Source: Collodictyon triciliatum
Lineage: Eukaryota > CRuMs
Length of the DNA: 20,283 bases
NCBI GenBank assembly: GCA_043381765.1
Contig: JBHJMP010000627.1
Span: forward strand, 1-20,283
Direction of reading: 5' to 3'
The notes below the pieces were generated by a model. That model did not search any database and was not told the DNA's origin. It worked only from the letters and a program-made list of their open reading frames with translations. The first letter of the stretch is position 1. Each line of letters opens with the position of its first letter. The translations under genes and the position numbers were made by a program. Shown here one piece after another: positions 1 to 19,291 of this stretch.

Positions 1-172
1 TCATTCTCTTTCTCTTTCTCTTTCTCTTTCTCTTTCTCTTTCTCTTTCTCTTTCTCTTTCTCTTTCTCTTTCTCTTTCTCTTTCTCTTTCTCTTTCTCTT
101 TCTCTTTCTCTTTCTCTTTCTCTTTCTCTTCTCTTCATTTCTCTTCTCTTCATTTCTCTTCTCTTCTCTCGA
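1..172. repeat. (TTTCTC)n microsatellite at scaffold edge
   Basis: An uninterrupted TTTCTC hexamer tract runs to about position 130, then decays into CTTCTCTTCATTT-type pyrimidine repeats to about 172. It sits at the very start of the window, which suggests the assembly ended inside this repeat. Confidence 0.95.
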
Positions 173-303
173 GCCTTATTCCTGCTATATTCTTTTACTC
201 GGTGTTCTTAACTATATTCTTTTTTTCCCTGTTAAGTTACTGTTGTTTATTTGTTCAAGCACCACAACATTTCTTAACCAAGCATCGTCTTATCACTGTA
301 TTT

Positions 304-349
<46 letters not shown>

Positions 350-645
350 CTTTTCTAAGGGAACTTCCTTCGAGCTCGCGAGAAAGTAAAGTAAGCTTAA
401 ATGTTCGCAGTAAACCTCGTTTCGTTTAACAACTCCTGAAAATGTTTCATGCGATCACATTTTACTTGAATTGATTTTTTTTTTCAAAAAAAAAAACATT
501 AATGCAAAATAATTGAAATTATGCTTCTTAGTAACTCATATATACGCATATATCTAAAACAAAATTTTCACATCCAAATCTTGCCTACTCTGCCATCGTT
601 CGATATATATTTCTGGTATCATTCACACATACTTCAATTATTACG
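173..645. other. AT-rich 5' flank, no gene seen
   Basis: Contains a (CA)n tract at about 305-332 that runs straight into a poly(A) tract to 349, and another A/T run at 475-497. The short open frames here are low-complexity or AT-rich with no protein-like composition. It precedes the first exon of the EF-hand/WD40 gene and would include its promoter, but I recognise no specific promoter element. Confidence 0.6.
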
Positions 646-10180
<9,535 letters not shown>

Positions 10181-10189
10181 GAAAAAAAA

Positions 10190-10216
10190 AAGAGAGGGAG
10201 GGAGGGAGGGAGGGAG
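10190..10216. repeat. (GGGA)n purine tract
   Basis: Six or so GGGA units, flanked by AAAAG-like purine sequence, just after the stop codon of the WD40 gene model. Confidence 0.9.
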
Positions 10217-10733
10217 AAAAGAAAAGAAAACATCGCTATATCTCGGCCCCACACTTGACTGTGCTTTTGTGCCATGGCCATCAAACCCCCTCTGTAATCT
10301 CTCCCTTATTCAACAGACAGCGGCATTGATGAGACGACCGCCCAGCGTCGGCTTCATGTAGATATCTGCTCGTGCGAATGGACGAAATCCTTGGACTCTC
10401 GAGCCTGTCTTTGACTTGCTTCTCCGGGCTGCCGCATAAACACCTTCACGGTCGCATGACTCCTAATCCCAGAGAGGCTGTGTCTGCCAGGCTTGTCCAT
10501 AGTCCCGCCCTCCAACCCTTGGCCTCCCTCAATAAACAAGCTAGGTTCCCGCAACAAGGAAAAGTGAAGGGGAGAAGATGGCTGCGCCAAAGGGAGGGGT
10601 TTTGTGCGCGATCATAGAGTGCCTGGCTTGGGAAGTCAAACTTTGTTTGTTGTTTATTCATCAAAGGCGACCGGGAAACGATTCCTTTGTGTGGTGGTGG
10701 TGGTTGCAAGAGACACAGGAATTGGCGTGTTGC
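10217..10733. other. GC-richer stretch, no gene assigned
   Basis: From about 10250 this region is clearly richer in GC than the introns around it. Open frames of 78-106 codons exist on both strands, but they overlap each other and show no family features. It probably holds the 3' ends of the converging WD40 gene (+) and small membrane protein gene (-). A (GGT)n tetramer sits at about 10691-10703. Confidence 0.4.
10317..10414 (+). other. Alternative 3'-terminal exon of the WD40 gene
   Basis: A strong acceptor, with pyrimidine-rich sequence leading to TTCAACAG at 10316, opens a frame to TGA at 10412-10414. It joins in phase to a possible donor inside the last modelled exon (exon end 10076, then GTTCGCC). 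That splice would remove the purine-rich (GGGA)n stretch and replace the Ser/Pro/Lys-rich tail with about 32 other residues that start DSGIDETT. I cannot decide between this and the simple stop at 10180. Confidence 0.3.
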
Positions 10734-11141
10734 TTATTTGCGCTTGCTGATGGGGTCCAGGTTAAGCTCCTCACGGTAGGCTTGGGTCTCCTTCTGCCAT
10801 TCAGGCGAGAGTGTGCTTGGGCGGGCTGTTTTAAGCAAACAGAGAACGTTTTTGTTTTGATCAGGTTTGTTGTTCATGTTTTATGTTTTTTTCTTTAGAT
10901 GTTTTTTGTGTTTTTTTTTTTGTGTTTTTTTTTTTTTGTGTTTTTTTTTTTTTGTGATTTTTGGTCTGGCTGCGTGTTGAGTGAGGCATGATTTTAGGAG
11001 CAAGAAGAGAAAGGGTTGTGGAGATTAGAGACACTCGAAAACTTGAGACGTACGCTTGGAGGCGACGGAAGAGTAAGTAAGAATTCCACCGAGGACACTG
11101 GCAACGGCAACGCCAGAAACAATGAAGGACAGGCGGCCCAT
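10734..11141 (-). CDS. Small single-pass membrane protein, 59 residues, two exons
   Basis: Exon 1 is 11141-11054 and exon 2 is 10825-10734. The donor GTACGT and the acceptor AAAACAG join in phase 1, giving 180 nt with TAA at 10736-10734. The product starts MGRLSFIVSG and has one membrane segment at about residues 6-23. A soluble tail follows, with SPEWQKETQAYREELNLDPI near the C-terminus. GC-rich codons and a clean frame across the splice support it. A short hydrophobic segment plus a charged tail of this sort is common in small mitochondrial inner-membrane and respiratory-complex accessory proteins, but I do not recognise the family, so that role is only a guess. An in-frame upstream ATG at 11180 would add 13 residues. 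The gene converges on the WD40 gene and its intron holds repeated (T)nGTG on the + strand. Confidence 0.6.
10900..10954. repeat. (T)nGTG repeats in the minus-strand intron
   Basis: T runs of 11-14 separated by GTG recur three to four times, inside the intron of the small membrane protein gene. On the coding strand this reads as A runs separated by CAC. Confidence 0.85.
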
Positions 11142-11180
11142 GGCTGGGGGAGCTTGGAGGCGGTTTGGTGGGTAGCCCAT

Positions 11181-11807
11181 TTGATTTGTGGGTTCTGCTG
11201 CTTGGCGGTTTTTGTTGAGATGCGGCAATCGAGTGAGTAGCCTCAAGAGCGAGAGAGTGGCAGTGACGGGGCTTTTGAGGGGATCATATTGCCTCTTGTT
11301 TTTGTTTTTTTTTTTCGGTTTTTTTCTTCTTTCATTCTTTTTCTCTCTTCTTTTTTTATTATTATTATCTCTTGCCCCGTCTTATTACTCTCCTCTTTTG
11401 TGGCTTTCTTTGTGAGTAGATGCGTCTGCTCCTTGGAGCGTTGCGGCAGGTTGGCTTGGCCTCGCGTTGATTCGCGCCTGATTGATTGATTGCCGGCTTC
11501 GAGGCGGATGAATCAGCTTTGTGCTCTGGAAGGAATTTTTCATTGAATAGCAGAAAATGTGGATGCTTCTTCCCCTTGGCGTGTCTGTAAACTTTTGTTA
11601 CAATTTTGGTAATTTTTATTGAACGTTATATTTATTATAATATATAAGGATGGTCTTGTGCACACTTTTGCGTGGTGGGTTAGTGTTGCTTAGTCTTAGA
11701 TTGTGGTTTATGACGTGGCGCCATGCAGTACATAAAATGCTTCATGACACATATATTAATTTATATAATTAATTTATTATCATATATATGTCAAGAATGT
11801 CAGTTAA
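11181..11807. other. Intergenic, no gene assigned
   Basis: A GC-rich patch at about 11420-11540 lies upstream of the minus-strand small gene and could be its promoter or 5' untranslated region. T-rich sequence lies at 11300-11375 and strongly AT-rich sequence with TATATA runs at 11620-11815. Open frames here are short, or hydrophobic because of T runs. Confidence 0.4.
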
Positions 11808-12355
11808 TTAAATAATGATGAAAATAAAAATATATTCCAAATATAGAATCGTGGAGTTTTTTTCTTTCGTCCTATTCTGGTTCTCAGATTCGGTGGGCGG
11901 AGGCTCCCACAAGCGATTGCCTGCGATGCCACCACCCGAGCGCGATTGTGATGCGCAATATCTGCACCAAGCAATTAAAAATCAACGAAATACAGTCACA
12001 AGGGGACATATGCTGTGGTCCTTATGGAGTGTGCGTGCATTCTCTCGCTGCGATGATTCACCCGAACGAGAAATCAATGTAGCCAGGCTTGAGAGCCTCG
12101 TGCAATACAGCTTCCTGAACAGCCTGCTGAAACACACTCGCATTCTTCGCTACTCTGACCGCAAGCGAAGAGAGATGTGGGAATGTGTCGTAAGATATCT
12201 CCCACAGCATATCCAACCCCTGCTACCCACGCAACCAATCAACCAGTTGGGACGCCCACCTGACCAGCTCGCTATCACTGACTCCTTTCCAGTGCTAGCC
12301 TCTCCACGGTAGTGTCTTCTCCTACTCGCGTTTGCTCTCTCCCATGCGCTCCCAT
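11808..12355. other. Coding-like GC-rich island, strand unresolved
   Basis: Two incompatible readings exist. Minus strand: exons 12355-12326, 12219-12062 and 11961-11808 join in phase (113 codons plus TAA). The middle exon carries a helix-like stretch VFQQAVQEAVLHEALKPG, and the second intron becomes AT-rich toward its GGTGCAG acceptor, as real introns here do. Plus strand: an open frame to TAG at 12310-12312 follows a very strong pyrimidine tract and CTCAG acceptor at 11888, and contains a good internal donor, GTC|GTAAGA. It encodes an equally protein-like segment with RLESLVQYSFLNSLLKH. Third-position GC is similar in both. The island is probably genic, with the minus strand slightly favoured. 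No family recognised. Confidence 0.35.
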
Positions 12356-12375
12356 CCCGCCCCTTTGTATGGCAT

Positions 12376-12415
12376 AACCTCGCTACATTTTGAATCGAAT
12401 AAAGGAAAAAAAAAA
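12376..12415 (+). mobile_element. Micro-retroposon copy 2
   Basis: Starts AACCTCGCTAC and runs through TTTGAATCGAATAAAGG into ten A, nearly identical to copy 1 with C to T in the middle. Both copies begin at the same AACCTC, so the 5' end seems fixed and not randomly truncated. I see no convincing target-site duplication here. Confidence 0.65.
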
Positions 12416-12423
12416 TCTCTGGG

Positions 12424-12552
12424 ATGTTAGTTCAATCAGATGCTAGGTACACCATATGTGTTTCTGCTGAAAATAAAAAGGTGCGGCTCTTCAAGGCCGA
12501 CATCTTCCCACCTCGCTCAAATCTAGGGGAAGATGACTTAAAGAAGACATGA
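12424..12552 (+). pseudogene. Orphan WD40-like open segment (exon or gene remnant)
   Basis: The frame ATG 12424 to TGA 12552 (42 codons) contains RYTICVSAENKKVRLFKAD, which resembles the final strands of a WD40 blade. It then ends in a charged tail, LGEDDLKKT. An acceptor-like TTCAATCAG ends at 12439, so the real coding start may be 12440. No other WD40 sequence lies nearby on this strand; the WD40 gene's last blade is 2.7 kb upstream. It could be a distant last exon of that gene (phase 1 acceptor, which the donor after 10076 would fit), the last exon of an unrecognised gene, or a fragment left by duplication. Confidence 0.35.
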
Positions 12553-13278
12553 CGCAGCCTTTACCGCAAGCGAAAAACTGCCTAAGCCCGATACACAGGC
12601 TTCACAAAAGCAACCGCACCAAGTTATTTGTTGCATAAAACCCCGATGTTCTCTAACCTAAGAGTAGTGTTCACTGAATCCTACATAGGCTCCCCGCATG
12701 ATTGTCCAAGTCAATCTAAATTGGGGTTTACTCCCTTACATCACAACCAGACGATTTTTTTCCCCGGCCGATTCCCACACGATTCCAGTCCCAGAAATTC
12801 TCAGAAAAAAAAAAGAATGGGAGACCCACCATAACAAAAAGAGTAAATTGGTAACCGCAGAATACAGATCAAATGACAAAATACGCAAACCCAACCAACC
12901 AACCAACCAACTCATCAAGCATAAGCAAAAGCAAAAGCAAAAGCAAAAGCAACTAAATAATAGAGATCGGCAAAAGGAATTATAACGCATAGCAGATAAT
13001 TTTGAAGAACTCTACAACTAACATTATGGACGATTTAAATGAAAGAATAAAAAAAAAATAGCATAAAAAGCTGCATCATTTTGAATCGAATAGAGGGAAG
13101 AAACATAAAAACATGGGTGGTTTTAAACTTCGCTGCAATACCTTTCAAACAATACAAATCATTCTTATAATTGATATAATCTGGTTCTAGTCCAATAAAG
13201 TCCAAGAGAATCATTTGGGCTCTAACTGTGAAACTCTTATTTTAGTCAAGTTCACCTTCTCTGCTGGATAAGATAACC
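12553..13278. other. Intergenic upstream of the LRR gene
   Basis: Holds CCAA repeats at 12891-12910 and AGCAAA-type repeats at 12921-12951, then A-rich sequence. One degenerate micro-retroposon copy lies near 13076-13100. Open frames are short and of low complexity. The 80 bases before 13279 should include the LRR gene's start region, but I recognise no core promoter element. Confidence 0.5.
13076..13103 (+). mobile_element. Micro-retroposon copy 3, degenerate
   Basis: Contains TTTTGAATCGAATAGAGGGAAGAAA, differing from the core at a few sites and with a broken A tail. The 8-bp direct repeat CATAAAAA flanks it at 13062-13069 and 13104-13111. That may be the remnant of a target-site duplication, but it is A-rich and could be chance. 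Confidence 0.45.
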
Positions 13279-16200
13279 ATGCGGTATATTCCTGGGCCTT
13301 TTAATCGTTGGTCATCTTTACTGTTCACGATGTTCTTGTTTGTTATTCCGGCACTGTCTCTTGTGTTGGGCGGGTCTTTAGCTGTTGAATCATTCTGCGA
13401 CATACACAGGTACATTCGAACATATATAGGATATTTAATGTATCCAATCCTGTCTTTGAATCGAATAAAGGAAAAAAAATGTACCCACTCTTGTTTTGAG
13501 ATGGTCGCAATAATTAAATCGATAAAAATCAAATGGGGTTTGAATCATATAAAGAAAAATTAAAATGAAAAGTTATTTCTAAGTGAATGCAAATATTTGA
13601 TATATGAAACATATTTTATCATAAATATGAAGTAATTAAAAAAAAGTTAAAATATCATTTTTATTTATTTTCTCTTGTACATGCAATCGAATTTGTTCCC
13701 AAGAATCAAATAAAATGGAAAAAAAAGACGTAACCTGTTTGATCTATTTTATCCCTTTTTCCTTTATTCGATTCAAAGTAGTCCAATTTGATGTTGCTTT
13801 GATTTTGAAAGCTATCAGCCAATATTAAAATATACTGTAACAAAAATCAGATTGTCCGATGAAATGAAGGAGTTCTGTGATATATCCACGGATGATATTC
13901 TGAAATTAGGGATCAAAGATGCGCACCGTCTTCTTATTGATATCCATGGATCGTGCAAGAAAAATGGAAATATAAATAAGAGCATACAGGTCGAGCCTAA
14001 ATCTAATTACAACAACAGCCCAAGAGATGCATCAGATAAAAAATCACTTCCTTCTGAACCCATGGAAGAAAATGGAGTCACGGAATATACATTGGTGCCC
14101 CATTTCATCGATTCATCGAGAAATTGGAGTCAATCTGACTCAATTCAAAGAAAAAAACAGATGCCTACTGATACGCTCATGGGAATTTACGAAAAAACTC
14201 AAGGAAATAACTGGAATATCAAAACGAATTGGGGGAATACAAGCATGTGCTATTGTGATTGGCATGGAGTAACATGTGCGCCATGTGAACTTGAAATGTG
14301 TCAGGTGAAAAATTCTTTTCCACAAGCCTTTTTTTTTTTGTTTTGTTTTGAAAGTGTTAGGGTTTATTTCCTTTCGAAGCACATTACATTTTTTTTATTC
14401 TCCCTTTCATTTTATGCAAGATGGTGGAGACTTTAGCTTCGCTTTGATTTCCATCAAGATTATATGTAAATGCCAATTTGACTAAACATCAACTTGAAGC
14501 ATCATAATACCCATGTAATGCTATTATCACCTATGCGTATATTTTTATATCACTCAAATTAATTACATATCAAATTAGGCAGGGTATTGTCCAATTGTAG
14601 CGCTAAATCTTGGATATAATAATCTAGTTGGAGATTACCAATCCATTGAACCTTACCTAGAACAATTCCCATATCTCACATATCTCATCCTCAACGATAA
14701 TAGCCTCTCTGGGAGCATTGCTTCATTTTCCAACCAGGGACTCCAAGTCATATTGTTGAACGGAAATGAAATTTCTGGGACTCTACCAGAGATTAATCTG
14801 CCTATCTTGGACAAATTCATAATCCATGAAAACTATCTGCAGGGTGAATTGCCATCATTTCAATCATCTATGATGTTGACGGTTATTAGTGCGTATGACA
14901 ATTTATTCGATGGACAAATTCCAGACTATGATATCGCCCAGCTCAATACCATCGCTATTCACCTCAATGAATTGAGCGGTACTCTTCCTCTATTTAGACA
15001 CTGTCCACACTTGGCTATCTTTTCAGCTCAAAACAACACGGTACAAGGAACCATACCTCAATATAACTTGACTGTAATGAAAATATTGTCTATTTTCCAC
15101 AATCTCCTAACGGGGGACGTGCCACAGTTCAACTGTTCATCTTTGACTGTTATCGCTTTACATGACAACAGACTGTATGGATCAATATCAGGCTTCTCAG
15201 CATCTCCTTTGCTCGAAGTTATATCCTTATCAGGCAATCAACTAGTTGGGACAGTACCTAACTATTTACTCAACAAACTGGAAACATTATCTCTAGGTGG
15301 CAATAGACTGACAGGATCTGTTTCCAGTTCAAGTCAGCATCCGATGATTAAAACCTTATCTTTATCAAATAATCAACTATCAGGAACACTTCCAGATTTC
15401 ACAAATCTACCACTTTTATCTGTGGTGGATCTGGACAAAAATGAAATATCGGGTACGATTTCAAATCCAATTGGAGGGTATGGGTTATTTGCATTTCTTG
15501 CGTCATTCAACAGGTTAACAGGAGGAATTCCGAACATAATAGGGTCTCCATATATGTCCATTTTTATGGTTTCATATAATAAGATAAATGGATCGATACC
15601 AGAATTCGATAACTTGGTTTTTTTAACGATTCTTGATTTGAATGGGAGCCCTGTCTCTGGAACAATACCAGATTTCCGTAATACCCCCAACTTGAAAATG
15701 CTCCTTCTGGCACAAACAATGATATCAGGGACCATTCCAAATTTCAAGACTTTGATGCAACTTGAATTATTGCTTATATATGATATGAAGGTTTATGGAA
15801 CTATACCAGACCTTGAGCTCCCGTCGTTGCAGATGCTTTACATAGTACGAAACAATATAAATGGAACTATACCTGACTTCAGTCACCTTGAAAATGTGCG
15901 GTTGATAAATATGGTGTATCTTGAGCTCAATGGTACAATACCTGACTTTAAAAACACAAAAAAATTGAATCAATTGTACATAGCTGATTTGCCAATTAGC
16001 GGAACAATTCCTGATTTTAAGAACATACCTAATCTTGAAAGCCTTTATGTGTTGTCTGTAAAAGTGAACGGTACAGTTCCAAATTTTACGAATCTCCCAA
16101 ATTTGCGCTTTTTAAGGCTCCATAGGACCGATCTATCAGGAACAATACCAAACTTTGATAGTATTCCTAATCTTGAGGTCATGAGCCTTTATCAAACAAA

Positions 16201-19042
16201 AGTCGATGGTACAATACCTGATTTTAAGTATATTGGCAAGGTTAGGACATTGGAGATACATCAAACCAGGTTAACAGGGACTCTACCACAATTCCAAAGT
16301 TGCCCTCAATTATCCAAGTTAACCACTTTTGGCAATAATATATCCGGAACCATTCCAAACTGGAGTCTTCCCGAACTTTACTATCTTGATATAGGGCATA
16401 ACTCACTAACTGGAAGTTTACCTTCGTTTCTGGGTATGCCATCCCTTGAGAATTTCATCATTCAATATAATCGAATCGAGGGAATCATTCCGCAATCTGC
16501 TTTGGTTTTGACAAGACTGCAAGAATTTATAGCAAATAATAACAAACTTCGAGGAAAAACGCCGCCTTTCTTTTTGCAATTACCGGAATTGATAAACTTT
16601 GACATGAGCTCAAACGAGATAGAGGAATCTATATTTTCGTTCCTTGTTCCTGCCACTCAAGAGGATATTACATCAAACATATATTTCCTTCAATTACAAA
16701 ACAACAAGTTATCCGGTCCTTTGCATTACTACATCCCTTACCTTCTAAACAAAGCCAGGGAGGTTAACATAGCCAATAACAAAGTGGATTCTCTTCAAGA
16801 ACTTGTCATGTTCTCTGGATGGGAAAGACTCAATATTTCTGGAAATCCGATAACTGGAACTATACCAGAAACATATGCTTATTTCTCAAATTTGGAGATA
16901 CTTGACATAACTGGTACATACATGATGTCTATAGCAGAGGAAAATTATATTCCTCTCTTTTTGGAGGTATCGAACACGTTCGAGAAAAATGATGAGCTGG
17001 ATAATTACTACTGCCCTTATATAACCGGAAAAAATAATCCTGACCTTGTCGCCTATATGGACTCTACATACTATAATGACACTTTTTGTCAATGTTTACC
17101 AAATTACCATGGAAGGGGCAGTCAATGTCTTCATTGCGATAATCCGTGTGAATGCTCTGGGGGGACTCATCTGAAAGGATGCTATGTTTCTACTAGCGAA
17201 TCTAAAATTGTGAAGCTACTTACTTGCCCTTACAAATCAGCATGTAACCCTCAAAATAAGGAAATATTCGAATGCAAAAGCGGTCACACAGTGTGTATTT
17301 TTATTTTTTTTTATTTTTTTTATTACATTACTATTTACAACACGATATATATTTTATCCCATAGAAATGGTTCCATTATTTCAAAAAAAATTCTTTAAAG
17401 TATTATGATGTATTTCTGCTCAATTTCAGTTTATTTCTTTTTCCTCGATTTCCACCTTTCCTTCATAATCATCTTTTATATGCCTACTTTCTTTATTGTT
17501 TCTTGTGTGATAATTTGAAATATAGGATTTCGACAAAAAAACTGAACAACAACAAAAAATACAGGGACGATTATGTTCTCGATGTAAATCAGGATATCAG
17601 CAGCAAGGTCGAAAGTGTGCCGAATGTCCCTACTATGCAAAAGCAGTTGTTTTAACATTATTTCCACTTGGTTTAATCATGCTTTTATGGTACCTGGTGA
17701 CAACTCCTCCAAAAAATACAGGTATTCGCGGTGAAAAAAAAATATGAAAATGGAATATTCATAATACCCAAGCAACAAATCAATACCACTACATAACTCC
17801 TGCCAAAATATTATGAAATATGAATAGAAACGAATAATTTTCCCCTCTATTACCCAGGTGTCATCAAAATATTCCTGTTCCACATGCAAACTCTATCAAT
17901 TCTCTCTTCAACGATTCTAGACCTGGGGAATGGAATGAATTCTTTTGTAGATACCGCTTTTGTTTCATCAAGTTTCATGCTTCCTGCTCTGGTTCTACTC
18001 ATTTTATTTTCAAATAATTTATTGATAATGAAATTGTTTGCAAAGTAAAAAGTAAAACGAAAGGAGAGATATACTAAATTAATTATTATGCTATACTATA
18101 CCGTCATGTACTCATTTTATATTGTTATTATAATTAGAATTGTATTATTGGAGATGTATCCACTGAGGCTACTATAATGATATATCTTTTGAGATTTCCT
18201 ATCGTATTAGCTATCGGCTTTGTTACATGGAAAATGATCCAAGGGAAAAATGGAAATAAGGTTATTTTCTACCGATATATTTATGTCTTACTGAGTTTTT
18301 AATTGAACAGTATTATAATATGTCGATTGATTTATATATAACGACAATCTGATGTGAATATTGAATAAAAATACAAACAGGTTCGTTTTTTCTTTCAATT
18401 TTTATGACGATTTAATCATTTTATTACACAAAAAAGGTCGTATTTATTACAGCTTTCTGCATTTATGCAATTTATTATGGAATAAGCCGGGTTACTTTTG
18501 GTGCGATGGGATGTACTCTGTACGACCCAGGAAGTGGCAGTTGGTATCTAAATATGTACCCGTGGATTCAATGTAGACCTTCGACTACTGAATTTGACAA
18601 CATATTGACAATATCGGTTTTATTTTTGGCCTGTTTTGTAATTGGGCTACCATTATGGACTTATTTTCATCTGAAGAAATTATCAGAGAAATTTGGAGAT
18701 GAGGACGTAGAAGAGAGCTATGGGTTCTTGTATCTGCCATATCGGAAAGTATCCTCATATATATATTTAAATGAAAAACCTAAAATTTAGTAAAATTTAT
18801 GTCAGAAATTCAGATATTTCATATTCTAAAGTATTTATTCGTTTAATTCTCGTCATTCCAATTAAATTTATTATTATTATTATTATTATGGAAGGATTGT
18901 TACATATGGGAGTGCGTGGTGCTTGTTCGTCGCATGCTTTTCAGCTTGGTAATCACTGTAGTCCCTTACTCACAACCAACTCTGTTGTTTTTCTTGCTGT
19001 ACGTCATTATCCAGGTAAAGGATTATTCGTTGCCTTGTTTTT

Positions 19043-19136
<94 letters not shown>

Positions 19137-19236
19137 NNNNNNNNNNNNNNNNNNNNNNNNNNNNNNNNNNNNNNNNNNNNNNNNNNNNNNNNNNNNNNNN
19201 NNNNNNNNNNNNNNNNNNNNNNNNNNNNNNNNNNNN

Positions 19237-19291
<55 letters not shown>

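Noticed and set aside
10354-10709. Two minus-strand and one plus-strand open frame of 78-87 codons
   Set aside because: Mutually overlapping in a GC-rich stretch where stops are rarer; no conserved motif and no consistent splice partners.
12628-12990. Plus and minus open frames of 68-95 codons
   Set aside because: They overlap each other, depend on CCAA and AGCAAA repeats, and show no protein-family features.
15373-16656. Minus-strand open frames of 64-124 codons opposite the LRR exon
   Set aside because: Shadows of the regular LRR codon pattern; they have no independent domain and lack splice or start support.
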